From positions 1-64,000 of the forward strand of contig PXRG01000017.1 in the NCBI GenBank assembly GCA_003021105.1: 64,000 bases of DNA, written 5' to 3'. Source of the DNA: Halobacteriales archaeon QS_1_68_17. GTDB lineage: Archaea > Halobacteriota > Halobacteria > Halobacteriales > Haloarculaceae. The position numbers and the translations under genes were made by a program. A model generated the notes under the pieces. The model was not told the DNA's origin and made no database searches. It was given only the letters and a program-made list of their open reading frames with translations. Position 1 is the stretch's first letter; the number at the start of each line of letters is the position of its first letter. Positions 7,671-17,047 of this stretch are shown here, one piece after another.

Positions 7671-8834
7671 GTGACAGTCGTCGCCATCGACGACACCGAC
7701 TCCCGCGAGCGCGGGATGTGCACCACCTACCTCGCCGCTCTGATAGCCGAGCGCCTGGGCGACGTGGACCGGACGCTGCTGGTACGGTTGAACCCCGCGG
7801 TCGAGCACAAGACCAGGGGCAACGCCGCGCTCGCGGTCCACACCGGCGCTGACCCGGACCGGTCGCTGGCAGTCGTCCGCGACGCCCTCGACGGGGCCGA
7901 GACGGCCGACCCCGACACCAACCCCGGTGCGGTGGTCGTCCCGGGCGACCCCGGCGGTGTCCCGGAACGGGTCGCGGATCAGGCGGGTTCTTTGATCGGC
8001 GCGCTGGCGGCCGCCGGGGCCTGGCGGGCCGGCGGGGAGTGGACCTACGAGTGTCTCGCCTACCGTGAGCGACCGCGGTGGGGGACCCCGCGCGAGGTGA
8101 ACCGCGAGTCGGTGTTCGCGGCCGCCGACCGGGCCTACCCCGACGCCTGGGACACCGTCGACCGGACGGAGGGGGAGACGGTCTGTGTCCCCCACACGCC
8201 GGGGCCAGTCCTCTACGGGATCAGGGGCGAGGACCCGGACACCGCCCGGGCGGTGGCCGACCGGATCGAGAGCGAACCGGTCGCCCGGCGGCGGGTGTTC
8301 GTCACCAACCAGGGAACCGACGCCCACCTCAGGGCTGCGGCGCTGTCCGACGTCCGGGACGGCTACGCCTACCGGGTCGAGGGCACGGTGGCCGACCCGC
8401 CCGAGACGCGGGAGGGCGGACACGTCTTCATGGGGATCCGCGAGGGCGACACGCGGCTCCGGTGTGCGGCCTTCGAGCCGACCAAGCGGTTCCGCGACCG
8501 GGTGCGGGCGCTCCGGGCGGGCGACCGGATCATCGCCTGTGGCGAGGTCGGCGGCGGGACGCTCAAACTGGAGAAGTTCGCGGTCCGCCATCTGGTCACC
8601 ACCGAGCGGGTCACGCCGGCCTGTCCGGACTGCGGGCGGTCGATGGAGAGCGCCGGCCGCGGGCAGGGCTACCGGTGTCGAGACTGTGGGACACACCGCG
8701 ACCGGGCGGCCGAGCGGACGCTCGAACGGGACCTCGAACCGGGGTGGTACGAGGTGCCGCCGTGCGCCAGGCGACACGTCTCGAAGCCGCTCGTCCGCGG
8801 CGGCTTCGACGCACCGGTCCACCCCGAGCGGTAG
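7671..8834 (+). CDS. tiaS: tRNA(Ile2) 2-agmatinylcytidine synthetase, probably internally shortened
   Basis: TiaS attaches agmatine to C34 of tRNA-Ile(CAU) so that it reads AUA codons. The 387-residue product starts at GTG 7671 (VVAIDDTDSRERGMCTTY, the family start). It keeps the mid-protein WTYECLAYRERPRWGTPREV, an OB-like region and a C-terminal zinc ribbon (CPDC...CRDC). Compared with family members I remember, about 35 residues that end in a conserved NGRGxIGALAAVGAW are missing. The frame jumps from [10 protein letters not shown] to SLIGALAAAGAW, and exactly there lies the 31-nt repeat shared with 6615-6645. An in-frame deletion with templated insertion is likely. Confidence 0.88.
   Translation: MTVVAIDDTDSRERGMCTTYLAALIAERLGDVDRTLLVRLNPAVEHKTRGNAALAVHTGADPDRSLAVVRDALDGAETADPDTNPGAVVVPGDPGGVPERVADQAGSLIGALAAAGAWRAGGEWTYECLAYRERPRWGTPREVNRESVFAAADRAYPDAWDTVDRTEGETVCVPHTPGPVLYGIRGEDPDTARAVADRIESEPVARRRVFVTNQGTDAHLRAAALSDVRDGYAYRVEGTVADPPETREGGHVFMGIREGDTRLRCAAFEPTKRFRDRVRALRAGDRIIACGEVGGGTLKLEKFAVRHLVTTERVTPACPDCGRSMESAGRGQGYRCRDCGTHRDRAAERTLERDLEPGWYEVPPCARRHVSKPLVRGGFDAPVHPER
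7962..7992 (+). repeat. 31-nt direct repeat, copy 2
   Basis: Identical to 6615-6645. It encodes part of [11 protein letters not shown] at the point where TiaS lacks a conserved block, so it may be filler copied during repair of a break. Confidence 0.8.
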
Positions 8835-9076
8835 TCGCCGGGTCGGGCCGAAAATGGGGGATGGGCGGCAGCGGCGTCAGGCCCCCAGGTGTTCCCGTTC
8901 CCGTTCCCCGTTCCGACAGGCGGGACAGTACGAGGCGGATCGTCCGCCTCGTCCGACCAGTAAGCACGGGTTAGTATTGTTATGCGGTCTTTACTGCCCG
9001 GTATCAGCTAAATAACAAACCCCGAACCGTCCCGGAAAACAGCCGTGACGGGCCCGACGGCCCGGGGTGAGACCGG

Positions 9077-9316
9077 ATGAGCGACACCGACCACACGAGC
9101 GAGACTGACCCCGCCAGCGACGCCGATCCGGAGGTCGTCTGTCACAGTGCCGTGCCGGAACTACCGCCCGAGGCACTAGTCCACCGGATCGAACGGTACG
9201 AGAACCGCCCCGACGAGTGTACGATTTATCCCTCCGACGCCGACGAGAGCGCGGTGACCACACAGTGGCTAGCCGCGACAGAGGACGCCTTCGTGGACTG
9301 TAGCCGGGCGCGGTGA
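9077..9316 (+). CDS. Small conserved haloarchaeal protein (DUF7511-like)
   Basis: This 79-residue acidic protein has a Ser/Thr/Asp-rich start and the block VHRIERYENRPDECTIYPSD, then TTQWLAATEDAFVD. I have seen this pattern in small haloarchaeal proteins that I think are filed as DUF7511; the function is unknown. The AT-rich stretch 8964-9022 upstream probably holds its promoter. It is convergent with the threonine-synthase-like gene, with only two bases between the stops. Confidence 0.7.
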   Translation: MSDTDHTSETDPASDADPEVVCHSAVPELPPEALVHRIERYENRPDECTIYPSDADESAVTTQWLAATEDAFVDCSRAR

Positions 9317-9318
9317 GT

Positions 9319-10413
9319 CTAGGCCCGCCCCGTCAGCGCCACCACCACATCGGTGCCCGCGTCGAGCGCGCCGCGCTCGCGGAACCGCCGGAGCGCCGCG
9401 GGGGCGAGCGCACAGGTGGCCTCGACGCCGAACCCGGCCCGCCGGAGGCGATCCAGTTCCCGCCGGGTCGCCGCGGCGTCGAGCGCGACGGCGTCCCCGC
9501 CGGTCGCCTCGACGGCCGCCACGAGCTGGTCCAGACGGGCCGGACGCGCGACCTGGACGCCGTCCGCGAGGTCGTTCCGGGGGCCACCACCGCCGCTGCT
9601 CTCGGTGCCCTCGTCACCGAGACGGGCCGCGACCGGCGCGACGCCGGCCGCCTGTGCGCCGAACAGCCGCGGCACCCGGTCGATCCAGCCCGCCTCGGAC
9701 AGCAGCCGGAATCCGCGGTAGGCACCGAGCAACAGCGTCCCGTGGCCGACGGGAAGGACGACGGCGTCGGGGGCCGTCCAGCCCCGCTGGGCGGCGACCT
9801 CGACGGCGAACGTTTCCGTCCCGGCGAAAAAGGCGGGGTTCCAGGCGTGGCTGGCGTACCATCCCGCGCCGCGCTCGACGGCCTCGATGCACGCCTCGCT
9901 GACCGCCGCCCGGTCGCCCTCGACGCGGATCACGTCCGCCCCCGTCCGCTCGATGGCCCGCACCTTCGAGGCTTTCGCGTCCGCCGGGACGTATATCCCG
10001 GCGTCGATGCCGGCCCGTGCCGCGTAGGTGGCGACGGCGGCCCCCGCGTTGCCCGAGGAGTCCTCGACCACCCGGTCGACGCCCAGTTCGACCGCCCGGG
10101 AGAGCGTCGTCGTCGCCCCGCGGTCCTTGAAACTCCCCGTCGGGAAGACGTACTCCAGTTTGAACCGCGCGTCCCAGGCGGGGGCGTCGACCAGCGGCGT
10201 CCACCCCTCCCCCAGCGTGACGCGGGGCGCGACCGGCAGCAGGTCCGCGAACGCCCACAGACCCCGGGCCGTCTCCAGGTCGGCGACTGCGGGCGGGTCC
10301 TCGCTGTCGGGCGTCGGCCGGCCGGCGAAATCGAGCGCGTGGCCGCAGTCGCACCGCCAGGGACCGTCGGCGGTGTCGGGGTATTCGGCCCCGCAGGACT
10401 CGCAGACGAGCAT
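9319..10413 (-). CDS. Threonine synthase-family PLP enzyme
   Basis: This 364-residue fold-type II PLP enzyme begins with a zinc-ribbon-like CESCG/CDCG pair (residues 4-23), then has the PLP lysine in SFKDRG (K96) and the Ser/Gly-rich SSGNAGAAVATYAARAG loop. Threonine synthase converts O-phosphohomoserine to threonine. Haloarchaea carry several paralogues, so the true substrate of this copy is uncertain. ATG 10413 is chosen because the upstream extension to 10626 has no family similarity and the zinc-ribbon start is typical. Confidence 0.85.
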   Translation of the reverse strand: MLVCESCGAEYPDTADGPWRCDCGHALDFAGRPTPDSEDPPAVADLETARGLWAFADLLPVAPRVTLGEGWTPLVDAPAWDARFKLEYVFPTGSFKDRGATTTLSRAVELGVDRVVEDSSGNAGAAVATYAARAGIDAGIYVPADAKASKVRAIERTGADVIRVEGDRAAVSEACIEAVERGAGWYASHAWNPAFFAGTETFAVEVAAQRGWTAPDAVVLPVGHGTLLLGAYRGFRLLSEAGWIDRVPRLFGAQAAGVAPVAARLGDEGTESSGGGGPRNDLADGVQVARPARLDQLVAAVEATGGDAVALDAAATRRELDRLRRAGFGVEATCALAPAALRRFRERGALDAGTDVVVALTGRA

Positions 10414-10750
10414 GGATGACCCGACGGGTGGGAGCCATCTGTAGCTGGCGGTCGTCCCCGAAAGTCCGCGAGCGACAGTACTCACGGGCCGACCGAACGG
10501 TTTCGGACAACCCCGTTTCTCGATGGTCGGCGAACACGGAGCGGCCAGAACCGTCGGTTCCCCGCGACCGAACGCCACACTCCGCGCGGCGTTTCGCGGA
10601 CGGCAGTTCCGGCCCGCGACCAGCATACGGCGGCCGGAGGCCGCCGTTTCACCGGACGCTCGGTTTCGCCTCGCGTCCGATTTTTTCGCCCACGTTTTTC
10701 GAGGAGGGTGCGCGAGCGACGCGAGCGCACCCGACGACGAAAAAAATGGT
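10414..10750. other. Intergenic region with hairpin/terminator of the downstream minus-strand gene
   Basis: This 337-bp stretch has no supported gene. Its right part holds GGGTGCGC/GCGCACCC (10707-10733) as an inverted repeat flanked by T-rich and A-rich runs. On the minus strand this directly follows the stop of the deacylase gene with a run of T, consistent with transcription termination. A very similar GC-rich motif lies after the KaiC-like gene near 47,590-47,640. The remainder shows nothing recognisable. Confidence 0.55.
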
Positions 10751-11707
10751 TTAGTAGGAGTCGACGTCGGTGCCGACCGAGCAGACGTACTCGCCGGTAG
10801 CGACCTGGGGGAGCCGGCGGGTACGCCAGAAGACGCCGGTCGAGTCGGCCTCGACGCGGGCCTTCGGTTCGCCGAAGACGTCGGTCACCTCGAAGAGGGT
10901 GTCCCCGCGGGCGACGCGTTCGCCGAGGTCCCGCTCGAAGGAGACGACGCCGCCGGTCGGGGAGCCGTACTGTTCGAAGCCGGTCGCCCGGACCTGGGAA
11001 TCGGGGCGGACCGTCCCGTCGAGGAAGCCGTACGACCGGAGGACGTTGAACACGCCCTCGACGCCGACTTCGATGCTGTGTTCGTCCCAGCCGACGGAGC
11101 CGCCCAGTTCCGGGTCGATGGTCGGGACGCCCTCGTCGGGGGCGGCGCGGGCGAGTTGTCCGTCGGGACCTTTCTGGTCGAGGATGTAGCCACAGCCGAA
11201 CACTTTGGCGAGTTCGAGACACTCCTCGTGGAGGCGGTGGCGGGTGCCACAGCGGACGCGACACTCCTCGATCATGCGGCTGGTCGACCCCTGGTGGAGG
11301 TCGAGCGCCAGGTCGGCGCGGGTCGCGGCGTCGAAGGTGGCCGCGGCGATGCGCTCGGTCGAGGTGCCCGTCTCGTCGCCCGGGTAGGCGCGGTTGGTCT
11401 TGGTGTCGTCGATGGGATTGCGGTGTTCGGCGACCTGGAAGCCGTGGTAGTTGACGACGCCCACGATCAGGATCGTCCCCGAGAGGTCGGCCGGATCGAG
11501 CCGCGGGACGAGCCGGCGGATCACCCCGACGCCGTTGAGTTCGTCGCCGTCGCTGGCCGCCTGCAGGTAGAGAGTCTTCCCGCCGGCCGCGCCGTTGACG
11601 ACCGCCACCGGCAGCCCCATCTCCGTCCCGTCGCGGGTCTGCCCGACCGGCAGCCGCCCCGTATCGATTTCACCCGGGGCCGCGCTCGCCGTCCCGAGGG
11701 TTGTCAT
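10751..11707 (-). CDS. Succinylglutamate desuccinylase/aspartoacylase-family deacylase
   Basis: This 318-residue zinc carboxypeptidase-fold protein has ASDGDELNGVGVIRRL (a variant of the usual HGDE zinc motif), the central NPIDDTKTNRAYPGD and the third-ligand region ALDLHQG. A C-terminal barrel-sandwich (biotinyl-like) domain contains GVVSFERDLGERVARGDTLFEV. The family removes acyl groups from amino acids or polyamines; the substrate is unknown. The usual H of the first metal motif reads S in ASDGDE, which may matter. ATG 11707 is preferred to an upstream codon at 11731. Confidence 0.82.
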   Translation of the reverse strand: MTTLGTASAAPGEIDTGRLPVGQTRDGTEMGLPVAVVNGAAGGKTLYLQAASDGDELNGVGVIRRLVPRLDPADLSGTILIVGVVNYHGFQVAEHRNPIDDTKTNRAYPGDETGTSTERIAAATFDAATRADLALDLHQGSTSRMIEECRVRCGTRHRLHEECLELAKVFGCGYILDQKGPDGQLARAAPDEGVPTIDPELGGSVGWDEHSIEVGVEGVFNVLRSYGFLDGTVRPDSQVRATGFEQYGSPTGGVVSFERDLGERVARGDTLFEVTDVFGEPKARVEADSTGVFWRTRRLPQVATGEYVCSVGTDVDSY

Positions 11708-11819
11708 TGTCACAACGGGGCGGCCCCACACTCTTAGGCGGTTCGATACGGGCCATCACCTACCGGAATCGGCGGGCCGAACCGACGCGGTCTTGAGACG
11801 CCGGCCCGTAGCGCCGGGC

Positions 11820-12158
11820 GTGACCGGCGACGCCGACGGCCCGGCGCGGAGCGACCGCGAAGAGTCGGCCGGCCGCGAGAGGTCGGACGATGGCGAAAAG
11901 CCGACCGACCGCGAGCAGCCGGGCGGCCGCGCGGCCCTCGTCGAGGCACTGGAGGTGCCGCGCAACGCCAGGCGGGGGTTCGCGTTCGGCCTCCTGTTTA
12001 CCGTCGCCGTCTTCGTCTTCTTCGTGGTGCTCCCGGGAACCTACCGGTCGCCGTTGTTTTATGTAGGGCTGGGGTTCGTGCTGGCGGTGGCGGTCGGCGG
12101 CCTGGCGACGACGGTCCTGACCGCGATCACGGCCTACCGGCTCTCGAGGGAACTGTGA
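11820..12158 (+). CDS. Small membrane protein with two helices, conserved in haloarchaea
   Basis: This 112-residue product from GTG 11820 has an acidic Asp/Arg/Glu-rich first 45 residues, then VPRNARRGFAFG and two hydrophobic segments at about 58-78 and 84-107. There is no catalytic motif. The pattern NARxGFxFGLLFTxxVFxFFVVLPGT resembles a haloarchaeal membrane family of unknown role. Its 3' end overlaps the end of the opposite-strand PhoU/TrkA gene by 25 bases. Confidence 0.68.
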   Translation: MTGDADGPARSDREESAGRERSDDGEKPTDREQPGGRAALVEALEVPRNARRGFAFGLLFTVAVFVFFVVLPGTYRSPLFYVGLGFVLAVAVGGLATTVLTAITAYRLSREL

Positions 12159-13375
12159 GACAGTTTCCGGAGTCGCTCCGCGCCCGAGCGGGTTCCCTTG
12201 GCGATGAACACGTCGCCGGCCCCCAGTTCCGTCTCGGGGCCGGGGGAGATTTCCCAGTCGGCCGTCTCCCGGCCGTCGGCCTCACCCCCGGGCCGGCGGA
12301 CGGCGATCACGCGCATGCCGGTGTCGGTCTTGACCTCGCGGGCACCGAGCGTCGTCCCGTCGAGGTCGCTCCCGGCGTCGACGGTCAGGCGGACGATCAC
12401 CTCGTCGCTGGCCCGGACGGCCTCTGCGATGACCGGGTGGGCGCCCAGCCCGCGGATGACGCCCTCGCTGATCTCCAGGGCGGCGTCGCTGATGACCTCG
12501 GTGGCGCTGGCGAGGTGGACCAGCCCCCGGAGCGCCACCGGGTCGTCGACGCGACCGGCCGCCCGGAGCGTCCAGGCCTCGAACCGCGACTGGAGGGCGT
12601 CGACCTCGGCCTCCAGTTCCAGCACCTCCTCGGCGAGGTCCTCGCTGTCGAAGATGATCGCGCCGTAGGCCAGGTCAACCGCGAGTTCGCTGATGTTTTT
12701 CATCAACACGATGGAGTCGACCGCCCGTTCGAGGTCGTCGATGGCCGGTTCGGCGGGTTCGGGCCGGTCGTAGGGCTCGCCCGCGGCGGTCTCGTACACC
12801 TTCGCGGTGGCCTCGGCGGGGCCGCGGAGCAGGACCACGTCGCCGGCTCGCAGGACCGTCTCCGCGTCGGGATTGGGCAGCCAGTCGCCCTGCCGGCGGA
12901 TGGCGATGACGCGGACGCCGGTCGTGGTTTCGAGGTTGAGGTCGCCGAGGTCGCGGTCGGCGTACGCCGACGCCGGGTCGAGTTCGGCCCGGACGACAGT
13001 CTCCAGGGCTTCGGGCAGGGCCGCCCGCATCGCGTCGGGGAGGCCGATGTCCTCCAGGACGACCTTGGCGATGTCGCCGGCGGCGTCGCTGACCTTCTCG
13101 GCGGCCCCGACGACCCCGAGGACGGGCGCGAGTGCCTCGGCGTCCGCCGGGTTGCGGGCGGCCATCAGCAGGCTCATCCGGGCGCGCAACTGGAGGACGT
13201 CCATCCGCGATTCCAGTTCCAGTACCTCGCTGGCGACCTCGTCGCTGCCCAGCAGGACCGCGGAGTACGAGAGGTCGATGAGGAGTTCGGCGGTGTCTTT
13301 CATCTCCGCCAGCACCTCCTTGACGCTGACTGGCTCGTATTTCACCTCGACCTCCGCCTCGTCGCCGGCTGCCAT
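12134..13375 (-). CDS. PhoU/TrkA-C regulator of a potassium channel type
   Basis: This 413-residue soluble protein has two repeats of a PhoU-like helical domain followed by a TrkA-C (RCK_C) domain. Repeat one covers residues 1-200 (GVRVIAIRRQGDWLPNPDAETVLRAGDVVLL), repeat two 215-413 (GMRVIAVRRPG... GAGDVFIAKG). Such tandem proteins (COG3273) bind nucleotides and control K+ channels or transporters. No membrane segment is present, so it must act on a partner. Potassium control fits a salt-in halophile. The partner gene is not adjacent. Confidence 0.85.
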   Translation of the reverse strand: MAAGDEAEVEVKYEPVSVKEVLAEMKDTAELLIDLSYSAVLLGSDEVASEVLELESRMDVLQLRARMSLLMAARNPADAEALAPVLGVVGAAEKVSDAAGDIAKVVLEDIGLPDAMRAALPEALETVVRAELDPASAYADRDLGDLNLETTTGVRVIAIRRQGDWLPNPDAETVLRAGDVVLLRGPAEATAKVYETAAGEPYDRPEPAEPAIDDLERAVDSIVLMKNISELAVDLAYGAIIFDSEDLAEEVLELEAEVDALQSRFEAWTLRAAGRVDDPVALRGLVHLASATEVISDAALEISEGVIRGLGAHPVIAEAVRASDEVIVRLTVDAGSDLDGTTLGAREVKTDTGMRVIAVRRPGGEADGRETADWEISPGPETELGAGDVFIAKGTRSGAERLRKLSHSSLESR

Positions 13376-13656
13376 ACGCTCGCTTCCCGGCCGCCGGGCA
13401 AAAGCGTTACCCGCCGGAGCGCGGCGAGTCGGGGGGAGCGCCGTGGACCGACGACGGCGGCGCGACCGGGTTCCGGACTGCCGGAGCGCGGGAACCCGGC
13501 GACCGCGACCTACTGCCGGGAGCGCCGAGGGCGCAAGAATCCGGCGACAGTCCGACCCCGGGTCGGGGTGGTCCCGGGACCGCCCGACTTTGGAGTGGCG
13601 GCAGGTACCAAGCGAAAGATAATGCTTTTCCGGGCAGCAAGGGAAGCGACAGTCGT

Positions 13657-14799
13657 ATGTCCGACGACCTCAAGAAAGGCCTGGAGGGGGTCCTCGTCGC
13701 CGAGTCCGAGTTGAGCGACATCGACGGCGACGCGGGCAGGCTCATCTACCGCGGCTACGCCATCGAGGAGCTAGCCCGGCAGGCCAGCTACGAGGAAGTG
13801 CTCTCTCTGCTCTGGCACGGCCACCTGCCCGACGAGTCGGAGCTGTCGGCGTTCGCCGGGGAGATGAGCGCCGACCGGCGGCTCGATCCGGGGGTGATGG
13901 CCACGGTGCGCGAACTCGCCGAGCAGGACGAGGCGCCCATGGCGGCGCTCCGGACGGCCGCCTCGATGCTCTCGGCGTACGACCCGGATGCGGTGGGCGT
14001 GGACGACCCGACCGACCGGGAGGTGAACGTCCGGAAGGGCCGGCGCATCACCGCCAAACTCCCCACCATCGTCGCCGCGTTCAAGCGGCTTCGCGACGGC
14101 GACGAGCCCGTCGCCCCGCGGGAGGAGTTGGGGCACGCCGCGAACTTCCTGTACATGCTCAACGACGAGGAACCCGACGACGTGCTCGCGGACACCTTCG
14201 ACATGGCGCTGGTCCTCCACGCCGACCACGGCCTGAACGCCTCGACGTTCTCGGCGATGACCACCGCCTCGACGCTGGCGGACCTCCACGCCGCGGTCAC
14301 CAGCGCCGTCGGCACCCTCTCGGGGTCGCTCCACGGCGGGGCCAACCAGGACGTCATGGAGATGCTCACCGAGGTCGACGAGAGCGACAAGGACCCCGTC
14401 AGGTGGGTGACCGACGCCCTCGAAGCGGGCCGGCGCATCCCGGGGTTCGGCCACCGCGTCTACAACGTCAAGGACCCCCGTGCGAAGATCCTCGGCGCGG
14501 AGTCGAAGGCCCTGGGCGAGGCCGCCGGCGACACCCGCTGGTACGAGTACAGCACCGCCATCGAGGAGTTCCTCCACGGCGAGAAGGGCCTGGCCCCCAA
14601 CGTCGACTTCTACTCGGCCTCGACGTACTACCAGATGGGCATCCCCATCGACATCTTCACCCCCATTTTTGCGATGAGCCGCGTCGGCGGCTGGATCGCC
14701 CACGTCCTCGAACAGTACGACGACAACCGCCTGATCCGTCCCCGGGCGCGGTACGTCGGTCCCGAGGACCGGGAGTTCGTCCCCCTCGAAGAGCGGTGA
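13657..14799 (+). CDS. citZ: Citrate synthase
   Basis: This 380-residue enzyme of the citrate cycle condenses acetyl-CoA and oxaloacetate. The catalytic residues are in place: His in GSLHGGANQDV (about 225-235), His in PGFGHRVYNVKDPRA and Asp in APNVDFYSAS. The length matches archaeal type II enzymes. ATG 13657 is followed by MSDDLKKGLEGVLVAESELS, the family start. The stop overlaps the GTG of the MOSC gene (GTGA), so the two are likely cotranscribed although functionally unrelated. Confidence 0.95.
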   Translation: MSDDLKKGLEGVLVAESELSDIDGDAGRLIYRGYAIEELARQASYEEVLSLLWHGHLPDESELSAFAGEMSADRRLDPGVMATVRELAEQDEAPMAALRTAASMLSAYDPDAVGVDDPTDREVNVRKGRRITAKLPTIVAAFKRLRDGDEPVAPREELGHAANFLYMLNDEEPDDVLADTFDMALVLHADHGLNASTFSAMTTASTLADLHAAVTSAVGTLSGSLHGGANQDVMEMLTEVDESDKDPVRWVTDALEAGRRIPGFGHRVYNVKDPRAKILGAESKALGEAAGDTRWYEYSTAIEEFLHGEKGLAPNVDFYSASTYYQMGIPIDIFTPIFAMSRVGGWIAHVLEQYDDNRLIRPRARYVGPEDREFVPLEER

Positions 14800-15605
14800 G
14801 GACCGCCGACCCCCACCTGGCCCGGATCGCGGTCTATCCGATCAAATCTCTCGACCCGCTGGTCCGGGACCGGGCGCGGATCGTCGAGAACGCCGCCCTC
14901 GAACACGACCGCGAGTACGCCGTCGTCGACGGCGAGGGCGAGTACGTCAACGGGAAACGAACCGCGGCCGTCCACCGCGTCCGGGCCGACTTCGACCGGG
15001 ACGTGACCGAGGTGACGCTCCGCCGCCAGGGGAGCCGCGACGGGCGCACCTACGGCCTCCCCGACGAACGCGGGGCGGCGGCCGACTGGCTGGGCGACCA
15101 CTTCGGGACGGACGTGCGCCTGATCCGGGACCCCGAGGGCGGGTATCCCGACGACACGGACCTCTCGGGGCCGACGCTCATCTCGACGGGGACGGTCGAG
15201 GAAATCGCGTCCTGGTACGACCTCGACCCCGAGAGCGTGCGGTTGCGGTTCCGCGCGAACCTCGAAGTCGGCGGCGTCCCGCCGTTCTGGGAGGACCGGC
15301 TCCTCTCGGACCGCGACCACTGCGTGGCCGTCCGGATCGGCGACGCCGAACTGTGGGGCGTCAACCCCTGCCAGCGGTGTGTCGTCCCCTCGCGGGACCC
15401 CTACACCGGGGCGGAAACCGAGGGCTTCCGGGAGACGTTCCTCCGAAAACGCGAGGAGACGTTCCCCGAGTGGGCCGACCCCGCGCGGTTCGACCACTAC
15501 TTCCGGGTCATGATCAACACGCTCGTCCCCGAATCCGAATGGGGGACCGAACTCGCTGTCGGGGACGAAATCGAGATCCTGGGAGAGCGTCCGCTCAATA
15601 TTTGA
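14796..15605 (+). CDS. MOSC domain protein (YcbX-like)
   Basis: This 269-residue protein has an N-terminal beta-barrel MOSC_N domain (LARIAVYPIKSLDP) and a MOSC domain ending near residue 265. The conserved cysteine is in GVNPCQRCVVPSRDPYTG. Family members carry sulfur or reduce N-hydroxylated compounds with molybdenum cofactor. The GTG start at 14796 shares bases with the citZ stop. The AT-rich sequence after the stop (15,602-15,645) is probably the promoter zone of the next gene. Confidence 0.86.
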   Translation: MRTADPHLARIAVYPIKSLDPLVRDRARIVENAALEHDREYAVVDGEGEYVNGKRTAAVHRVRADFDRDVTEVTLRRQGSRDGRTYGLPDERGAAADWLGDHFGTDVRLIRDPEGGYPDDTDLSGPTLISTGTVEEIASWYDLDPESVRLRFRANLEVGGVPPFWEDRLLSDRDHCVAVRIGDAELWGVNPCQRCVVPSRDPYTGAETEGFRETFLRKREETFPEWADPARFDHYFRVMINTLVPESEWGTELAVGDEIEILGERPLNI

Positions 15606-15708
15606 GATATTTGTATTATAAACCATACAATCACACATAATTTCTGCTCTTGCGGATCGGGTAGGGCGTATCGAAAAGGACTACTGACCGCGCGCCCACG
15701 TCCCAGGT

Positions 15709-16602
15709 ATGAACGAGCCGGGGCTCCAGGTACTGATGGATCAGGAGACGATCCGGCGGCGGGCCGCCGACGGGGACCTGCCGGACTGGGCCGTCGCCCA
15801 CGTCGAGAGTTTCACTGCGGGGCTGTTGGGCGAGCGCAACGGGACGCCGTTTCCCTGCCACTTCGGCGTCCACGCGGTCAGCGAGGGGCTGGCGCTGTAC
15901 ACCGTCTGTCCGTCGACGACGGGGCGGGACGCCCTGGTGGGGCTGCGGGACGTCCTCATGGAGTATCTCGACGTCTACGAGGACTACAGCGACTACGCGT
16001 CGCTAGTGACGTTCTTCGGGCCGCCGGACCGGGAGTTGACCGAGCGCGAGTACCACGAACGACTGTGGCACGTGCTCCAGTTCCTCCACGTCCACGACCC
16101 GGAGCCGTGGCCGGCGGACATCCCGACCGACCCGGACACGCCGCGGTGGGAGTTCTGTTTCGGCGGCGAACCGATGTTCCCGACCTGCCGGGCGCCGTTC
16201 TACGAGGAACGGAAGAGCCGCTACTGTCCCGTGGGGCTGGAGATCACGTTCCAACCACGGACACTGTTCGAGGGACTGGAAGCCGACACCGCGGCCGGCC
16301 AGCGCGCCCGGGAGAAGATCCACGACCGGCTGGAGTCGTACGACGGCGTCTGCCCGCACGCCGACCTCGGCGGGTGGGGGATCGAGGGCGACCGGGAGTG
16401 GCCCCAGTACATGCTCTCGGAGGATCCCGAGCAGGCCCCCGACGAGTGCCCGATCACCACGACGCGCGAACACCCAAAGAGCCCGCTGGCCGCCGACCAC
16501 CGCGGAATCGCCCGGGACGGACCGGACGGCGAACGCGGGCCGATCGGCGGGGACAGTTCGGACGGCAAAAGGGGAGACGGGCCGGGGCCGCTCCAGCTAT
16601 GA
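15709..16602 (+). CDS. YqcI/YcgG family protein
   Basis: This 297-residue protein has the family signature [10 protein letters not shown], then [38 protein letters not shown], and several conserved cysteines and histidines. The biochemical role of YqcI/YcgG proteins is unknown. The last 50 residues are an acidic, Gly/Asp-rich tail that looks disordered. The stop overlaps the ATG of the isochorismatase-like gene (ATGA), so the two probably form an operon. Confidence 0.8.
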   Translation: MNEPGLQVLMDQETIRRRAADGDLPDWAVAHVESFTAGLLGERNGTPFPCHFGVHAVSEGLALYTVCPSTTGRDALVGLRDVLMEYLDVYEDYSDYASLVTFFGPPDRELTEREYHERLWHVLQFLHVHDPEPWPADIPTDPDTPRWEFCFGGEPMFPTCRAPFYEERKSRYCPVGLEITFQPRTLFEGLEADTAAGQRAREKIHDRLESYDGVCPHADLGGWGIEGDREWPQYMLSEDPEQAPDECPITTTREHPKSPLAADHRGIARDGPDGERGPIGGDSSDGKRGDGPGPLQL

Positions 16603-17027
16603 CGGCCGACCTGCCGTCGCCGTCCGCGGGTGCCGTCCTGGTGCTGGTGGACTTCCAGCAGGGGTTCGACGACCCATCGTGGGGGACGCGGAACAACCCC
16701 GACGCCGAGGTGCGGGCCGCCGACCTGCTCGGGGCCTGGCGGCGGGCCGGCGGCCCCGTGGTGCACGTCCGGCACGACTCGACGGAGCCGGACTCGATCG
16801 CGGGACTGACGACCGACCACTGCGTGTCGACGACCGCCCGGATGGCCGAGAACCTGGGCTTCGAGACCTGGGTCGTGAGCGACGCCACCGCGACGTTCGA
16901 CCGCGAGGCCCCGGACGGAATCCACCTCCCGGCCGCGGAGAGCCACCGGGCGGCGCTGGCGCACCTCGACGGGGAGTTCGCAACCGTCGTCGACGCCGCG
17001 ACGATCCTCGACGCGGTCGAGGCGTAG
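16599..17027 (+). CDS. Isochorismatase-family hydrolase, internally deleted
   Basis: The 142-residue product starts with the family Asp ([14 protein letters not shown]) and contains the nucleophile region [19 protein letters not shown]. Intact haloarchaeal members are about 190 residues and have some 50 residues between [11 protein letters not shown] and VAGLTTDHC, including the catalytic Lys. Here HDSTEPDS runs straight into IAGLTTDHC, in frame, with GACTCG at the junction as a possible deletion microhomology. The triad Lys is missing, so the protein is probably inactive. ATG 16599 overlaps the upstream stop. Confidence 0.82.
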   Translation: MTADLPSPSAGAVLVLVDFQQGFDDPSWGTRNNPDAEVRAADLLGAWRRAGGPVVHVRHDSTEPDSIAGLTTDHCVSTTARMAENLGFETWVVSDATATFDREAPDGIHLPAAESHRAALAHLDGEFATVVDAATILDAVEA

Positions 17028-17047
17028 GCCGGCCGCAGGGGGGAAAG

